Shown here: positions 17,298 to 25,948 of the stretch, in pieces
How the letters are laid out: every line of letters begins with the position of its first letter
How positions within the stretch are numbered: the first letter of the stretch is position 1
Assembly: GCF_900111165.1 (NCBI RefSeq)
Contig: NZ_FOGH01000013.1
Coordinates: 1-64,000, forward strand
Direction of reading: 5' to 3'
DNA length: 64,000 nucleotides
Source: Nitrosomonas sp. Nm51
Lineage (GTDB): Bacteria > Pseudomonadota > Gammaproteobacteria > Burkholderiales > Nitrosomonadaceae
The notes under the pieces: generated by a model
Databases searched by the model: none
The model's input: the letters and a program-made list of their open reading frames with translations, nothing else
What the model was told of the DNA's origin: nothing
Made by a program: the position numbers and the translations under genes

Positions 17298-18500
17298 TTA
17301 GGAATAATTCAGCCCTATGGCAGACCGAATGTCACGCATTGTTTCTTCTGCGAGCTGATTTGCCTTTTCGCAGCCATCGGCAATAATATTGCGTACCAGC
17401 ACGGGGTCTTCTTCATAAATACGGGCACGCTCACGCATTGGTTCCAGTTCCGCCAAAACTTTTTCAATCACCGGAGCTTTGCAATCGAGACATCCAATTT
17501 CTGCGCTTGTACAGCCATGCTGTACCCATTTACAGGTTTCATCATCAGAATAAATCAGATGGAATTGCCATACCGGGCAGACAGCCGGATTACCTGGATC
17601 GGTACGCCGGACACGCGCTGGATCGGTTGGCATGGTACGTATTTTTTTGCGTATCCTTTCAGGATCCTCTCGCAGACTGATGGTATTGTTATATGACTTG
17701 GACATTTTCTGTCCATCCAGACCCGGCATACGTGATGCTTTTGTCAACAGTGTCTCAGGTTCGCAGAGTATCATTTTTCCGCCACCCTCTAGATAGCCAA
17801 ACAAACGTTCCTTATCACCCATACTCAGATTTTGTTGGGTGTCGAGCAATGACTTGGCCTGTTCCAGAGCACTTTCGATACCTTGTTCCTGGTACCTGTT
17901 ACGCAGCTCTCTATACAATTTCGATTTTTTCGAGCCTAGTTTTTTAATGGCTGCCTCGGCTTTTTCTTCAAAACCGGATTCTTTTCCATAAAGATGATTA
18001 AAGCGGCGGCAAATCTCTCGAGTAAATTCAATATGCGGAGCCTGATCCTCACCAACCGGGACACGGTTTGCGCGATAAATCAGAATATCAGCGCTTTGCA
18101 ACAAGGGGTAGCCAAGAAAACCATATGTGCTTAAGTCTTTTTCAGTCAGCTTCTCCTGTTGGTCTTTATAGGTCGGAACACGCTCGAGCCAGCCCAGCGG
18201 CGTCATCATTGACAGCAGCAAAAACAGTTCGGCATGCGCCGGCACTTTGGATTGAATAAACAATACTGCTTTTGAAGGATCGACACCGGCTGCAAGCCAA
18301 TCGACCACCATATCCATTGCATTTTTTTCGACAATCTCCGGCGAATCATAATGTGTTGTCAACGCATGCCAATCAGCCACAAAAAACAGGCATTCATACT
18401 GTTGTTGCAGTTCAACCCAGTTTTTTAATACACCATGATAATGCCCCAAATGCAAATTACCTGTTGGACGCATTCCCGATAAAACGCGATCAGCAAACAT
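17298..18500 (-). CDS. trpS: Tryptophanyl-tRNA synthetase
   Basis: This is a 400-residue class I aminoacyl-tRNA synthetase. The HLGH form of the HIGH motif is at residues 17-20 and KMSKS is at 265-269. It is longer than E. coli TrpS by about 65 residues because of a charged insertion at about 175-240, a form common in betaproteobacteria. It charges tRNA-Trp in the cytoplasm. It stands between the M50 protease gene (70 bases upstream) and scpA. Confidence 0.96.
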   Translation of the reverse strand: MFADRVLSGMRPTGNLHLGHYHGVLKNWVELQQQYECLFFVADWHALTTHYDSPEIVEKNAMDMVVDWLAAGVDPSKAVLFIQSKVPAHAELFLLLSMMTPLGWLERVPTYKDQQEKLTEKDLSTYGFLGYPLLQSADILIYRANRVPVGEDQAPHIEFTREICRRFNHLYGKESGFEEKAEAAIKKLGSKKSKLYRELRNRYQEQGIESALEQAKSLLDTQQNLSMGDKERLFGYLEGGGKMILCEPETLLTKASRMPGLDGQKMSKSYNNTISLREDPERIRKKIRTMPTDPARVRRTDPGNPAVCPVWQFHLIYSDDETCKWVQHGCTSAEIGCLDCKAPVIEKVLAELEPMRERARIYEEDPVLVRNIIADGCEKANQLAEETMRDIRSAIGLNYS

Positions 18501-18570
18501 AAGTTATGTCCTAATATCAGATAGTATGAATCATCCGCTCATTTAACAATTTTGGACACCGAAAAGTCGA

Positions 18571-19242
18571 TTAAACGTATAACCCAAAGAAAGAAACCAT
18601 CATTAACTTGATAAGTATTATCAACGGCCAGACAATGACACCCAAAACGCCACTTATCAATAAAATCAGTAAAATCATAAAGCCGTAAGGTTCGATTCTA
18701 GCGAAATGGCGGGCAATCCGGTGCGGAAGCAGGCTCATAGCCATGCGTCCGCCATCAAGAGGAGGCAGTGGCAGCAGGTTTAACACCATCAGTATCACAT
18801 TGATCTCAATACCTGCTTTGCACATCAATAGCATCGGTCTGGTAAAGTCACTGACAGGCAGGATAATGGCGAACTTCATGACCAGAGCCCAGAAGAAGGC
18901 CATAATCAAATTAGCTCCCGGCCCGGCAACTGCAACCCATAGCATATCCTGTTTAGGCTGGCGCAGATTTGCGAAGTTAACGGGTACCGGCTTGGCCCAA
19001 CCGAAAAGGAACCCCGCTCCCATGGTTAACTTACTGACAATAAAAAGCGTTGCCGGCACTAAGATCGTTCCTACCGGATCAATATGCTTTGTCGGATTGA
19101 GACTGATTCTCCCTTGGTTATATGCAGTAAGATCACCAAAATATCTGGCCACATAACCGTGTGCGGCTTCATGCATGGTAATGGCAAAAATAACAGGTAA
19201 AGCATAAATGGCAATTCCCTGTACAATGCCGTCAAGATCCAT
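18571..19242 (-). CDS. Site-2 protease family (M50) membrane zinc metalloprotease
   Basis: I chose the ATG at 19242, giving 223 residues; an upstream ATG at 19287 would add 15 residues that read as YciO-gene overlap. The protein has the HEAAH zinc motif (MHEAAHGYVARYFG), several membrane helices, and the NLLPLPPLDGGRM motif carrying the third zinc ligand. It resembles short S2P-like proteases without a PDZ domain. The substrate is unknown. Its start overlaps the YciO-family gene by 11 bases. Confidence 0.88.
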   Translation of the reverse strand: MDLDGIVQGIAIYALPVIFAITMHEAAHGYVARYFGDLTAYNQGRISLNPTKHIDPVGTILVPATLFIVSKLTMGAGFLFGWAKPVPVNFANLRQPKQDMLWVAVAGPGANLIMAFFWALVMKFAIILPVSDFTRPMLLMCKAGIEINVILMVLNLLPLPPLDGGRMAMSLLPHRIARHFARIEPYGFMILLILLISGVLGVIVWPLIILIKLMMVSFFGLYV

Positions 19243-19867
19243 GCTCAATTCCGAAAGGATCAAGACTGCCTCTGCCCGCTCGAACAAGTACTGGAATATC
19301 GTCTGTCAGGTCGATAACGGTGGTCATCTCCAAACCACAAGAACCAGCATCCATCACCAGATCGACCTGATGCTCCAGACGCCCTCTGATATTTTCCGCG
19401 TCATTCATCGGCAGTTCGTCATCTGGCAGTATCAACGTTGAACTCAACAAAGGTTCGTCCATTTCTTCCAATAACGCTAACGCGACGGGATGATCTGGAA
19501 TACGCAGACCAATGGTATAGCGTTTTGGATGCTGAAGACGACGTGGGACCTCTTTGCTGGCCTGCAGTATAAATGTATAACTACCCGGTGTATTAGCCTT
19601 AAGCAAGCGGTATTGCGCATTGTCTACCCTTGCATACAGGGAAATCTCGGCCAGATTCCGGCAAACCAACGTAAAATGGTGTTTTTCATCCACCTGACGT
19701 ATCGTCCGTATCCGTGACATTGCATTTTTATCACCGATCTGGCACCCCAGTGCGTAACATGAATCGGTAGGATAAACGATAATGCCGCCATTACGCACGA
19801 TATTCACTGCCTGCTTGATCAATCGCAAGTGAGGATTTTCTGTATGAATCGTGAAAAATTGAGCCAT
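19232..19867 (-). CDS. YciO/Sua5/YrdC-family protein
   Basis: This is a 211-residue protein of the YrdC fold. Sequence features such as GGIIVYPTDSCYALGC, DEKHHFTLVCRNL, NTPGSYTFILQASKEVPRRL and IGLRIPDHPV fit the YciO branch better than TsaC. Sua5/TsaC enzymes make threonylcarbamoyl-AMP for tRNA t6A; the activity of YciO proteins is less clear. It overlaps the M50 protease gene by 11 bases and follows the PHP phosphatase gene by about 100 bases. Confidence 0.9.
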   Translation of the reverse strand: MAQFFTIHTENPHLRLIKQAVNIVRNGGIIVYPTDSCYALGCQIGDKNAMSRIRTIRQVDEKHHFTLVCRNLAEISLYARVDNAQYRLLKANTPGSYTFILQASKEVPRRLQHPKRYTIGLRIPDHPVALALLEEMDEPLLSSTLILPDDELPMNDAENIRGRLEHQVDLVMDAGSCGLEMTTVIDLTDDIPVLVRAGRGSLDPFGIEHGS

Positions 19868-19970
19868 AGCGGAAGATTATATCAAATGATTGTCAGTCCA
19901 TTAATGTATACTGACAGACTTTGCAGCGGCTGCAATAGCAGGTTTGTGTAGAAGTCAACTTAATTGCGTG

Positions 19971-20819
19971 TCAGTTATTTTGGAATGTATTCCAGTCATG
20001 CCATACTGGAACGCATCCCGATGGCAATTCGGGCAAGCGGCCTAAATCATAAAAGCTTTCGCCTGGTCCATGAAAATCCGATCCACACGAAGCGAACAGG
20101 TTTCTGCTTTTTGCGTGTGCGGCAAAAATTTCCACTTGCTGGGCTGTATGACTGGCACTGATTACTTCGAGAGCGCAACCGCCTAAGGCACTAAACTCGT
20201 CAAGCAAGTCATTTAAAACATTTTTACCGAGATTATAACGGGCCGGATGAGCAATTACGGCCCGGCCGCCACTACCGGCAATCCATGTTATCGCTTCGCT
20301 GAGCGCGGCCCATTCATGGTGTGTATAGCCCGGCTTTCCTTTAACCAGATATTTCTTGAAAACCGACTTCGTATCCTTAGCATACCCCTTCTCAACCAGA
20401 TAACGGGCAAAATGTGTCCGGCCGATCAACCCACGCTCCCCAACATAGGCATAGGCACCTTCAAGACTACCTCCAATACCGGCCTTTTCAAGTTCAACAG
20501 CAATATTTTGCGCGCGTTGCGCACGCCCGGCGCGAATTGCTGCCAGGCCGTCAAAAAGCGGCTGATAATCGGGATCAATATTTAACCCTAGAATGTGTAT
20601 GGTCCGGTTGCGCCAGCTGACAGAAATTTCCACACCGTTTATAAATGTGATATTTTTTTCAAATGCGGCAGAACGTGCTTCATCCAGTCCGGCCACATCA
20701 TCGTGATCCGTTAATGCCAGCATTTCCACACCACGTTGAGCGGCTCTGCTTATCAGCTTGGCAGGTGTTAAAATGCCATCGGAAACATTGGAGTGACAGT
20801 GCAAATCGATATCAAGCAT
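19971..20819 (-). CDS. PHP-domain phosphatase/RNase AM family protein
   Basis: I chose the ATG at 20819 (282 residues), which starts MLDIDLHCHSNVSDG at the conserved PHP motif; a frame extending to 20861 is open but lacks similarity. Metal-binding motifs include DLHCHSN, LTDHDD, AHPARY and CGSDFHGPGE. Relatives (E. coli YciV/RnaAM) release 5'-nucleotides from short RNA and act on nucleoside 3',5'-bisphosphates. It heads the minus-strand block that runs through YciO, M50 protease, trpS and scpAB. Confidence 0.88.
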   Translation of the reverse strand: MLDIDLHCHSNVSDGILTPAKLISRAAQRGVEMLALTDHDDVAGLDEARSAAFEKNITFINGVEISVSWRNRTIHILGLNIDPDYQPLFDGLAAIRAGRAQRAQNIAVELEKAGIGGSLEGAYAYVGERGLIGRTHFARYLVEKGYAKDTKSVFKKYLVKGKPGYTHHEWAALSEAITWIAGSGGRAVIAHPARYNLGKNVLNDLLDEFSALGGCALEVISASHTAQQVEIFAAHAKSRNLFASCGSDFHGPGESFYDLGRLPELPSGCVPVWHDWNTFQNN

Positions 20820-20957
20820 GTAGGAATTTCGGTTTAATATGAGACAGAACTCGCAATTCAATTTGTATCAAAAACCAACCGGGCGTAACAAGCGATAACC
20901 CGGTGTTTTGACGATCTAGATAGCAATTATATCAAATTCACGTTCATAGGACTCTGA

Positions 20958-22190
20958 ATGCTTAATAATTCATGGCATCACATTTCAGCGGCACCGCATC
21001 GTAGCCTGTTTCTGGCTGGCGCGCTGCAGGGTATTTTTACACTGACCTGGTGGATGTACGATCTAGCCGGGCGATATGCCATTCTTGGTACATATTCAGT
21101 CTGGAGTATTGCACCAACCTGGGCACATGCATTTTTGATGATTTATTGTTTTTTTCCGTTTTTTATCTTCGGCTTTCTGTTTACTACTTATCCAAACTGG
21201 TTAAATGGAAAAAAAATCACCAAACACGTCTATATGACAACCTGCCTGCTAATGGTCACCGGCGTTGCTTTATTTTACACCGGACTGATTCACGGACAGT
21301 GGATTAGTGTATTGGGGGTCATTGCTTTGTTGGGAGGATTCATTAATGCTTTTAGAGCGTTACAACTTGTTCTGGTTAAAGCTAAAGAACAGGACAGACG
21401 TCATGCCATTGCTACCAGCACAGCTTTATTGATGGGATGTTTGGGAATTGCGGCATTTTTATTATGGTTGTTGACTGAAATACGGTTTCTACTGGATTTC
21501 TCACGCTATGCCGGTATCTGGTTTTTCCTGATGCCGATATTGCTGACCGTTTCACACCGCATGATACCCTTTTTTTCCAGCCGGGTACTGGATAATTATA
21601 TAATCGTAAGGCCTTACTGGATACTGTGGATCATGCTGGCGTGTACAGTCTTGCATGGCTTGTTGCAACTGACGCATTTAATCCAGTATCTATGGCTGGC
21701 AGATTTTCTCCTGGCGTTATGCGCCCTGTATTTATCTATCCGTTGGGGACTGCTGCGCAGTTTTCAAGTCAGCCTGCTCGCAGTACTGCATATTGCTTTT
21801 GCCTGGCTCAGCGTCTCAATGCTGCTATTTGGACTGCAGAGCCTTGTATTCATGCAGAGCGAAACAAATACTTGGCTTCTGGGCATGGCGCCATTGCATG
21901 CCCTGGCAATCGGTTATTTCGCCAGTATGGTACTGGGCATGGCATCACGTGTCACAATCGGACACTCCGGCCGCCCGTTAGTGCTGGATCGTTTTACATG
22001 GCAACTGTTTATTGGCTTTCAAGCAACCGCTGTGGTCAGAATGCTGCCTGAACTGATTCCTGCAATAGGTCAGTTAGCACCAATACTGTATTTGTTCGCT
22101 GGACTGATCTGGCTGGCATGTTTCACTTTATGGGCCGTTCGCTACATACCGGTTTATTGGCGTTCCCGTATCGACGGCAAACCCGGCTAA
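20958..22190 (+). CDS. nnrS: NnrS family membrane protein
   Basis: This is a 410-residue polytopic protein with about twelve hydrophobic segments and the family features GALQGIFTLTWW, HAFLMIYCFFPFFIFGFLFT, SHRMIPFF, MAPLHALAIGYFASM and SRVTIGHSGRPL, with histidines suited to haem/copper binding. NnrS is associated with nitric oxide stress and denitrification genes and helps relieve nitrosative stress in Vibrio cholerae. This suits an organism producing NO from nitrite. It stands alone between the divergent PHP gene and the rubrerythrin operon. A hairpin lies 48 bases after its stop. Confidence 0.9.
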   Translation: MLNNSWHHISAAPHRSLFLAGALQGIFTLTWWMYDLAGRYAILGTYSVWSIAPTWAHAFLMIYCFFPFFIFGFLFTTYPNWLNGKKITKHVYMTTCLLMVTGVALFYTGLIHGQWISVLGVIALLGGFINAFRALQLVLVKAKEQDRRHAIATSTALLMGCLGIAAFLLWLLTEIRFLLDFSRYAGIWFFLMPILLTVSHRMIPFFSSRVLDNYIIVRPYWILWIMLACTVLHGLLQLTHLIQYLWLADFLLALCALYLSIRWGLLRSFQVSLLAVLHIAFAWLSVSMLLFGLQSLVFMQSETNTWLLGMAPLHALAIGYFASMVLGMASRVTIGHSGRPLVLDRFTWQLFIGFQATAVVRMLPELIPAIGQLAPILYLFAGLIWLACFTLWAVRYIPVYWRSRIDGKPG

Positions 22191-22237
22191 CGATTTGCAA
22201 ACTGCAATTAACAAATGTCTGACTGGCAAACTTGACA

Positions 22238-22260
22238 AGCCTAAACCGCTTCGTTAGGCT
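22238..22260 (+). terminator. Hairpin downstream of nnrS
   Basis: A perfect 7-bp stem AGCCTAA/TTAGGCT with a 9-base loop lies 48 bases after the nnrS stop codon. No thymine run follows, so it is at best an imperfect terminator or an RNA-stabilising hairpin. Confidence 0.35.
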
Positions 22261-22325
22261 CGCAGCCAAAAATCACTCAGCATTCGAAAAATGTCATATT
22301 CTTATCATTGATGCTGGTGTTTATG

Positions 22326-22347
22326 TCAGAATAATGCATAATTCTGA
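22326..22347. promoter_or_regulatory. 22-bp palindromic operator candidate before the rubrerythrin operon
   Basis: The arms TCAGAAT (22326-22332) and ATTCTGA (22341-22347) are perfect inverted repeats with an 8-base spacer AATGCATA. The site ends 60 bases before the rubrerythrin ATG, a usual operator position. A near-identical site with arms TTAGAAT/ATTCTAA and the same spacing lies at 26512-26533 before the host-attachment/hpf operon. The shared spacing and flanking TCAT suggest one dimeric regulator. Its identity is unknown; PerR/Fur-type or Rrf2-type proteins are possibilities. Confidence 0.55.
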
Positions 22348-22407
22348 TCATAAAAAAATTATTCTAATTAGTATTGAAACGCGTTACGTTACAAAGGAGA
22401 TAAAACG

Positions 22408-22827
22408 ATGGAACTTAAAGGATCCAAAACCGAAAGTAATCTGAAAGCTGCTTTTGCAGGCGAATCTCAGGCAAATCGCCGATATCTATACTTTGCAGCC
22501 AAAGCTGATGTTGAAGGCCAAAATGATGTTGCCGCAGTCTTCCGTTCAACCGCAGAAGGTGAAACCGGACATGCGCATGGTCATCTGGAATATCTGGAGT
22601 CATGCGGCGATCCAGCCACCGGTCTGGTTTTCGGCGCAACCCGCGATAATCTGAAAACGGCAATCGCCGGTGAAACACACGAATACACCGATATGTATCC
22701 GGGTATGGCAAAAACCGCGCGCGATGAAGGCTTTGATGAAATCGCGGATTGGTTTGAAACGCTGGCTAAAGCCGAACGCTCACACGCCAACCGTTTTCAG
22801 CGGGCACTCGACAGTCTGACAGATTAG
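22408..22827 (+). CDS. Rubrerythrin (diiron domain only)
   Basis: This is a 139-residue four-helix diiron protein. Ligand candidates are E19, E52-x-x-H55, E89, E92 and E123-x-x-H126, so the full rubrerythrin set is present. The C-terminal rubredoxin domain (two CxxC pairs) of classical rubrerythrin is absent, so electrons must come from another protein. It probably reduces hydrogen peroxide in the cytoplasm. AAAGGAGAT lies just before the ATG. It is followed by a GlpC-like Fe-S protein and DUF3501, a repeated partnership that suggests these supply or use its electrons. Confidence 0.93.
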   Translation: MELKGSKTESNLKAAFAGESQANRRYLYFAAKADVEGQNDVAAVFRSTAEGETGHAHGHLEYLESCGDPATGLVFGATRDNLKTAIAGETHEYTDMYPGMAKTARDEGFDEIADWFETLAKAERSHANRFQRALDSLTD

Positions 22828-22880
22828 TCCATAAACAGTTAATCATTGCAGTCAGCACAGCGTGTCTTGTAAAACAACGG

Positions 22881-22919
22881 CGGATGGAATTTTTTACCAC
22901 TGGTGGAAAGTTTCATCCG
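22881..22919 (+). other. Stem-loop between rubrerythrin and the Fe-S protein gene
   Basis: CGGATGGAA pairs with TTTCATCCG (one G:T pair), enclosing a smaller CCACTGGTGG palindrome. It lies 54 bases after the rubrerythrin stop and 54 bases before the next start. It could attenuate read-through or protect the rubrerythrin mRNA, which would make rubrerythrin more abundant than the downstream enzymes. Confidence 0.4.
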
Positions 22920-22972
22920 TTTGGTAAAGTCAATCACATTTTTTCTCATCTTTTTTCATCTTTTTTCTCTCT

Positions 22973-24364
22973 ATGGCAATTCGTGAAGGCAGCTTGGAAG
23001 CACCCACACGTCATCCGATAGACTGGAAAAAAATTGACTTTTACAATGAAGCCAGTCTCCAGAATGAAATGGAGCGCATCTTCGATATCTGTCATGGTTG
23101 CCGGCGTTGTGTCAATCTGTGCACTGCATTCCCGCGCTTGTTTGATTTGATTGATGAAGGTACCACCGGCGAGCTGGATGGTGTAGATAAAAACAGATTT
23201 CGGGAAGTTGTCGATCGCTGTTTTTTATGCGACATGTGTTTTATGACAAAGTGTCCCTACGTACCGCCGCACGAGTGGAATGTCGACTTCCCACATTTGA
23301 TGCTGCGCGCCAAAGCCGTTCAATTCAAGACCGAAGGCGCCGGTTTTCGCGACAAACTGTTATCGAATACCGATCAGGTCGGCAAGCTCGCAACGACACC
23401 TGGTATTGCGCAAAGCGTTAACGCACTGAACAGAGCTCCTGTCGCGCGCAAAATTTTGGACAGTACGCTTAACATACATGCCGAACGCAAACTGCCCGAA
23501 TACACCACCAGCAAATTCCGTTCAAATGCCAAGACCATTGACCATTATCCCGTCAAAAACGGCGAGCACACACCCGGCAAAGTGGCCATCTACGCTACCT
23601 GTTACATAAATTATAACGAACCCGGTATTGGCCATGATTTACTGAAAATACTTGAGTATAATGAAATACCCACGACACTTGCTGCAAAAGAAGCATGCTG
23701 CGGAATGCCAAAGCTGGAGCTCGGCGATCTTGAAACGGTTGAAACACTCAAAAACGAGAATATCACGCAATTACTAAAACTGGCTCAGGAGGGCTATGCA
23801 ATTCTGTCTGCAATACCATCCTGCACGCTGATGTATAAACAGGAATTGCCGTTGTTATTTCCCGATGACGAAGCGGTTCAGGCTGTCGCCGCCGCCATGT
23901 TTGACCCGTTCGAATATTTTATGCTAAGAAACCAGGACGGGTTGCTGAAAACTGACTTTAAAATGCCGCTGGGAAAAGTGTCTTACCATATCCCCTGTCA
24001 TCAGCGCGTACAAAATATCGGCAGAAAAACGCGCGATGTCTTACAATTGATACCCGGCACTGAAATCAGTATTGTTGAGCGTTGTTCCGGCCACGATGGC
24101 ACATGGGGCGTCAAAAGCGAACATTTTGACGACTCGATGAAAATCGGCCGTCCTGTTTTCCGTCAAATGGCCGCCAGCCGGCCCGATTACATCAGTTCGG
24201 ATTGCCCAATTGCCGCCCGGCACATCGAGCAGGGTATGGGCGCGGACAATACCGCAAAAAAAATACACCCGATTTCTTTGCTGCGCATGGCTTACGAAGG
24301 CCTATCTGACGACAGCCAGCAACTCGATTTATCCAACAAATCAGCAAACGAAAAAACCGGTTAA
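22973..24364 (+). CDS. GlpC/HdrD-like iron-sulfur protein (CCG-domain oxidoreductase)
   Basis: This is a 463-residue protein. Two ferredoxin-type 4Fe-4S motifs are seen: C40-x2-C43-x2-C46-x3-C50 and C83-x2-C86-x2-C89-x4-C94-P. Two cysteine-rich CCG-like domains follow: ATCYINYN with ACCGMP, and PCHQR with RCSGHDG, where the expected CCG reads CSG. The layout matches glycerol-3-phosphate dehydrogenase subunit C and heterodisulfide reductase D. No dehydrogenase or HdrABC partner is nearby. Its place between rubrerythrin and DUF3501 suggests electron transfer to rubrerythrin. DUF3501 starts 6 bases after its stop. Confidence 0.88.
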   Translation: MAIREGSLEAPTRHPIDWKKIDFYNEASLQNEMERIFDICHGCRRCVNLCTAFPRLFDLIDEGTTGELDGVDKNRFREVVDRCFLCDMCFMTKCPYVPPHEWNVDFPHLMLRAKAVQFKTEGAGFRDKLLSNTDQVGKLATTPGIAQSVNALNRAPVARKILDSTLNIHAERKLPEYTTSKFRSNAKTIDHYPVKNGEHTPGKVAIYATCYINYNEPGIGHDLLKILEYNEIPTTLAAKEACCGMPKLELGDLETVETLKNENITQLLKLAQEGYAILSAIPSCTLMYKQELPLLFPDDEAVQAVAAAMFDPFEYFMLRNQDGLLKTDFKMPLGKVSYHIPCHQRVQNIGRKTRDVLQLIPGTEISIVERCSGHDGTWGVKSEHFDDSMKIGRPVFRQMAASRPDYISSDCPIAARHIEQGMGADNTAKKIHPISLLRMAYEGLSDDSQQLDLSNKSANEKTG

Positions 24365-24369
24365 GGGAA

Positions 24370-24963
24370 ATGAGCACAATTACACGTGACAGTTTATTAA
24401 CACTGGAAGATTACGCCAAGGTTCGCAAACAAAAACGCGACGAAGTCATGACGCATAAAAAAGCACGTAAAATTCCGCTCGGCGACCATGTTATTCTGTT
24501 ATTTGAAGACGACTTAACGATCCGTTATCAAATCCAGGAAATGCTCCATATCGAACGTATCTTTCAAGAAGATGAAATCACGCACGAACTGGAAACTTAC
24601 CTGCCGCTGGTGCCGGACGGTACCAATTGGAAAGCCACCATGATGATTGAATATCCCGACCCGTCCGTGCGCGCCGACAGGCTTGCGAAAATGGTCGGAA
24701 TTGAAGACAGCGTCTGGGTAAAAATAGATGATCTTCCGCCTGTCTACGCGATTGCAGACGAAGATCTTGATCGCGAAAATACCGAAAAAACCTCTGCCGT
24801 ACATTTTCTCAGATTTGAATTGTCGAAAGACATGATCCGCGCACTGCGTCAGCATGGCAACTTGTCCATGGGCGTTGATCACCCAGCGTACCGGGTTGTG
24901 ATTGAATCTATTGATGAACAAAGTCGCGCTTCGCTGATTAACGATCTTATCGACATTCAGTGA
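24370..24963 (+). CDS. DUF3501 family protein
   Basis: This is a 197-residue soluble protein of DUF3501, with recognisable YAKVRKQKRDEVMTHKKARK, LLFEDDLTIRYQIQEMLHIE and ELSKDMIRAL blocks. No reaction is known. It starts 6 bases after the Fe-S protein and its TGA overlaps the GTG start of the CNP1-like gene, so it is firmly inside the rubrerythrin operon. No metal-binding cysteine cluster is seen, so a structural or regulatory role beside the Fe-S protein is more likely than electron transfer. Confidence 0.87.
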   Translation: MSTITRDSLLTLEDYAKVRKQKRDEVMTHKKARKIPLGDHVILLFEDDLTIRYQIQEMLHIERIFQEDEITHELETYLPLVPDGTNWKATMMIEYPDPSVRADRLAKMVGIEDSVWVKIDDLPPVYAIADEDLDRENTEKTSAVHFLRFELSKDMIRALRQHGNLSMGVDHPAYRVVIESIDEQSRASLINDLIDIQ

Positions 24964-25490
24964 ACAATCTTACACGAACGACATGGATTACCTCAGCAAT
25001 TGTTTTATCACTGCTGATATCATGCGCTGCCAAAAAAGAGTTCAAGGATGAATTTGACGTGGGAAAAACCTGGGTGGAACAGCTTGCCCAACTTCCAGAT
25101 TTTCCCGATTTACAAAATCTGATTGAATTTGACGCCGGCTCGATCACCGATTACAGTCATGCCGTAGACCCTGACTCCATCAGCATCGGCCAAGACGGCG
25201 TAATCCGTTTTACACTGGTCACGCGCTCCTCAACCGGCGCCATGAATATCAGCTATGAAGGTATCCGCTGTATCACTAATGAGAGAAAGCTGTATGCCAT
25301 TGGTCGCGACGACCGCACCTGGTCAGAACCCAGAGTATCAGACTGGCAACCGCTTGATTTTGTCCGGCAATTTTATGCACAGCGTGAATTGTCAAAGAAT
25401 CTGTTCTGCCCGCACAAACAAACTGTCAGCAGTCGAGAAGAAGCAATCAGCGTGCTGAAAAGAGGCTCGCATCCGGATATTTTTCGTTAG
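24960..25490 (+). CDS. CNP1-like family lipoprotein
   Basis: This is a 176-residue protein starting at GTG, which overlaps the DUF3501 stop in a GTGA arrangement. The N-terminus is hydrophobic and ends in LLISCAAKKEFKDEF, a probable lipobox with cysteine near residue 22. The rest matches the CNP1-like family first noticed in Neisseria (FPDLQNLIEFDAG, SYEGIRCITNERKLYAIG). Function is unknown; it is probably anchored in the periplasm. CNP1-like genes often stand alone, so its coupling to the rubrerythrin operon is notable. Confidence 0.8.
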   Translation: MNNLTRTTWITSAIVLSLLISCAAKKEFKDEFDVGKTWVEQLAQLPDFPDLQNLIEFDAGSITDYSHAVDPDSISIGQDGVIRFTLVTRSSTGAMNISYEGIRCITNERKLYAIGRDDRTWSEPRVSDWQPLDFVRQFYAQRELSKNLFCPHKQTVSSREEAISVLKRGSHPDIFR

Positions 25491-25561
25491 CCCCCATCAT
25501 AATCATACCAACTACACCTCAAAAGGGACTAAAACATCAGTAGTTACTGAAGACAATTTTT

Positions 25562-25578
25562 TGCCTGTTTTGCAGGCA
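25562..25578. other. Short hairpin between convergent CNP1-like and hpf genes
   Basis: TGCCTG pairs with CAGGCA around a five-base loop, preceded on the plus strand by six thymines. It lies between the ends of two convergent genes and may act as a weak terminator for one of them, though the thymine run is on the wrong side for the plus strand. Confidence 0.3.
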
Positions 25579-25601
25579 GCCGACTTATCGGGCGCCACGA
25601 A

Positions 25602-25916
25602 TTATCTGTTTTTTTGTTTTCCGAACAAGCTGCTCAGCATTTTTTTAAGTTTGTCGATAGCACCGCGCACGGCGGAATCAAGGCTTGCATCCTGATGTGT
25701 CACCACAACGGGCTGCCGGTTTTCGATGCGCGCTTCTATTAAGCAACGCTTATCATTTTCACCACCTTTGTCACTGTTTTCATCGCTGATGTGCACTTCA
25801 ATCCGAGTGACCTGCTCACTGAATCGACCTAATGATTGCTCAACCATTGCGCTAACATGGCTTGACAATGTTTCATGCCCATCGATATTATGATCGGTAT
25901 TAATTTGAATTTGCAT
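25602..25916 (-). CDS. hpf: Ribosome hibernation promoting factor / S30EA-like protein (short form)
   Basis: This is a 104-residue member of the HPF/RaiA family. It has the basic and acidic beta-alpha-beta pattern (SRVTRIEVHISDEN-like, CLIEARIENRQPVVVTHQDASL, AVRGAIDKLKKMLSSLFG) and lacks the long-form C-terminal dimerisation domain. Such proteins bind the 30S decoding region and silence ribosomes under stress. It follows the host-attachment family gene by 32 bases, and both sit downstream of a palindromic operator shared with the rubrerythrin operon. Confidence 0.85.
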   Translation of the reverse strand: MQIQINTDHNIDGHETLSSHVSAMVEQSLGRFSEQVTRIEVHISDENSDKGGENDKRCLIEARIENRQPVVVTHQDASLDSAVRGAIDKLKKMLSSLFGKQKNR

Positions 25917-25948
25917 GCTTCACTCTTTTGATGATTTTTTGAGAACAA

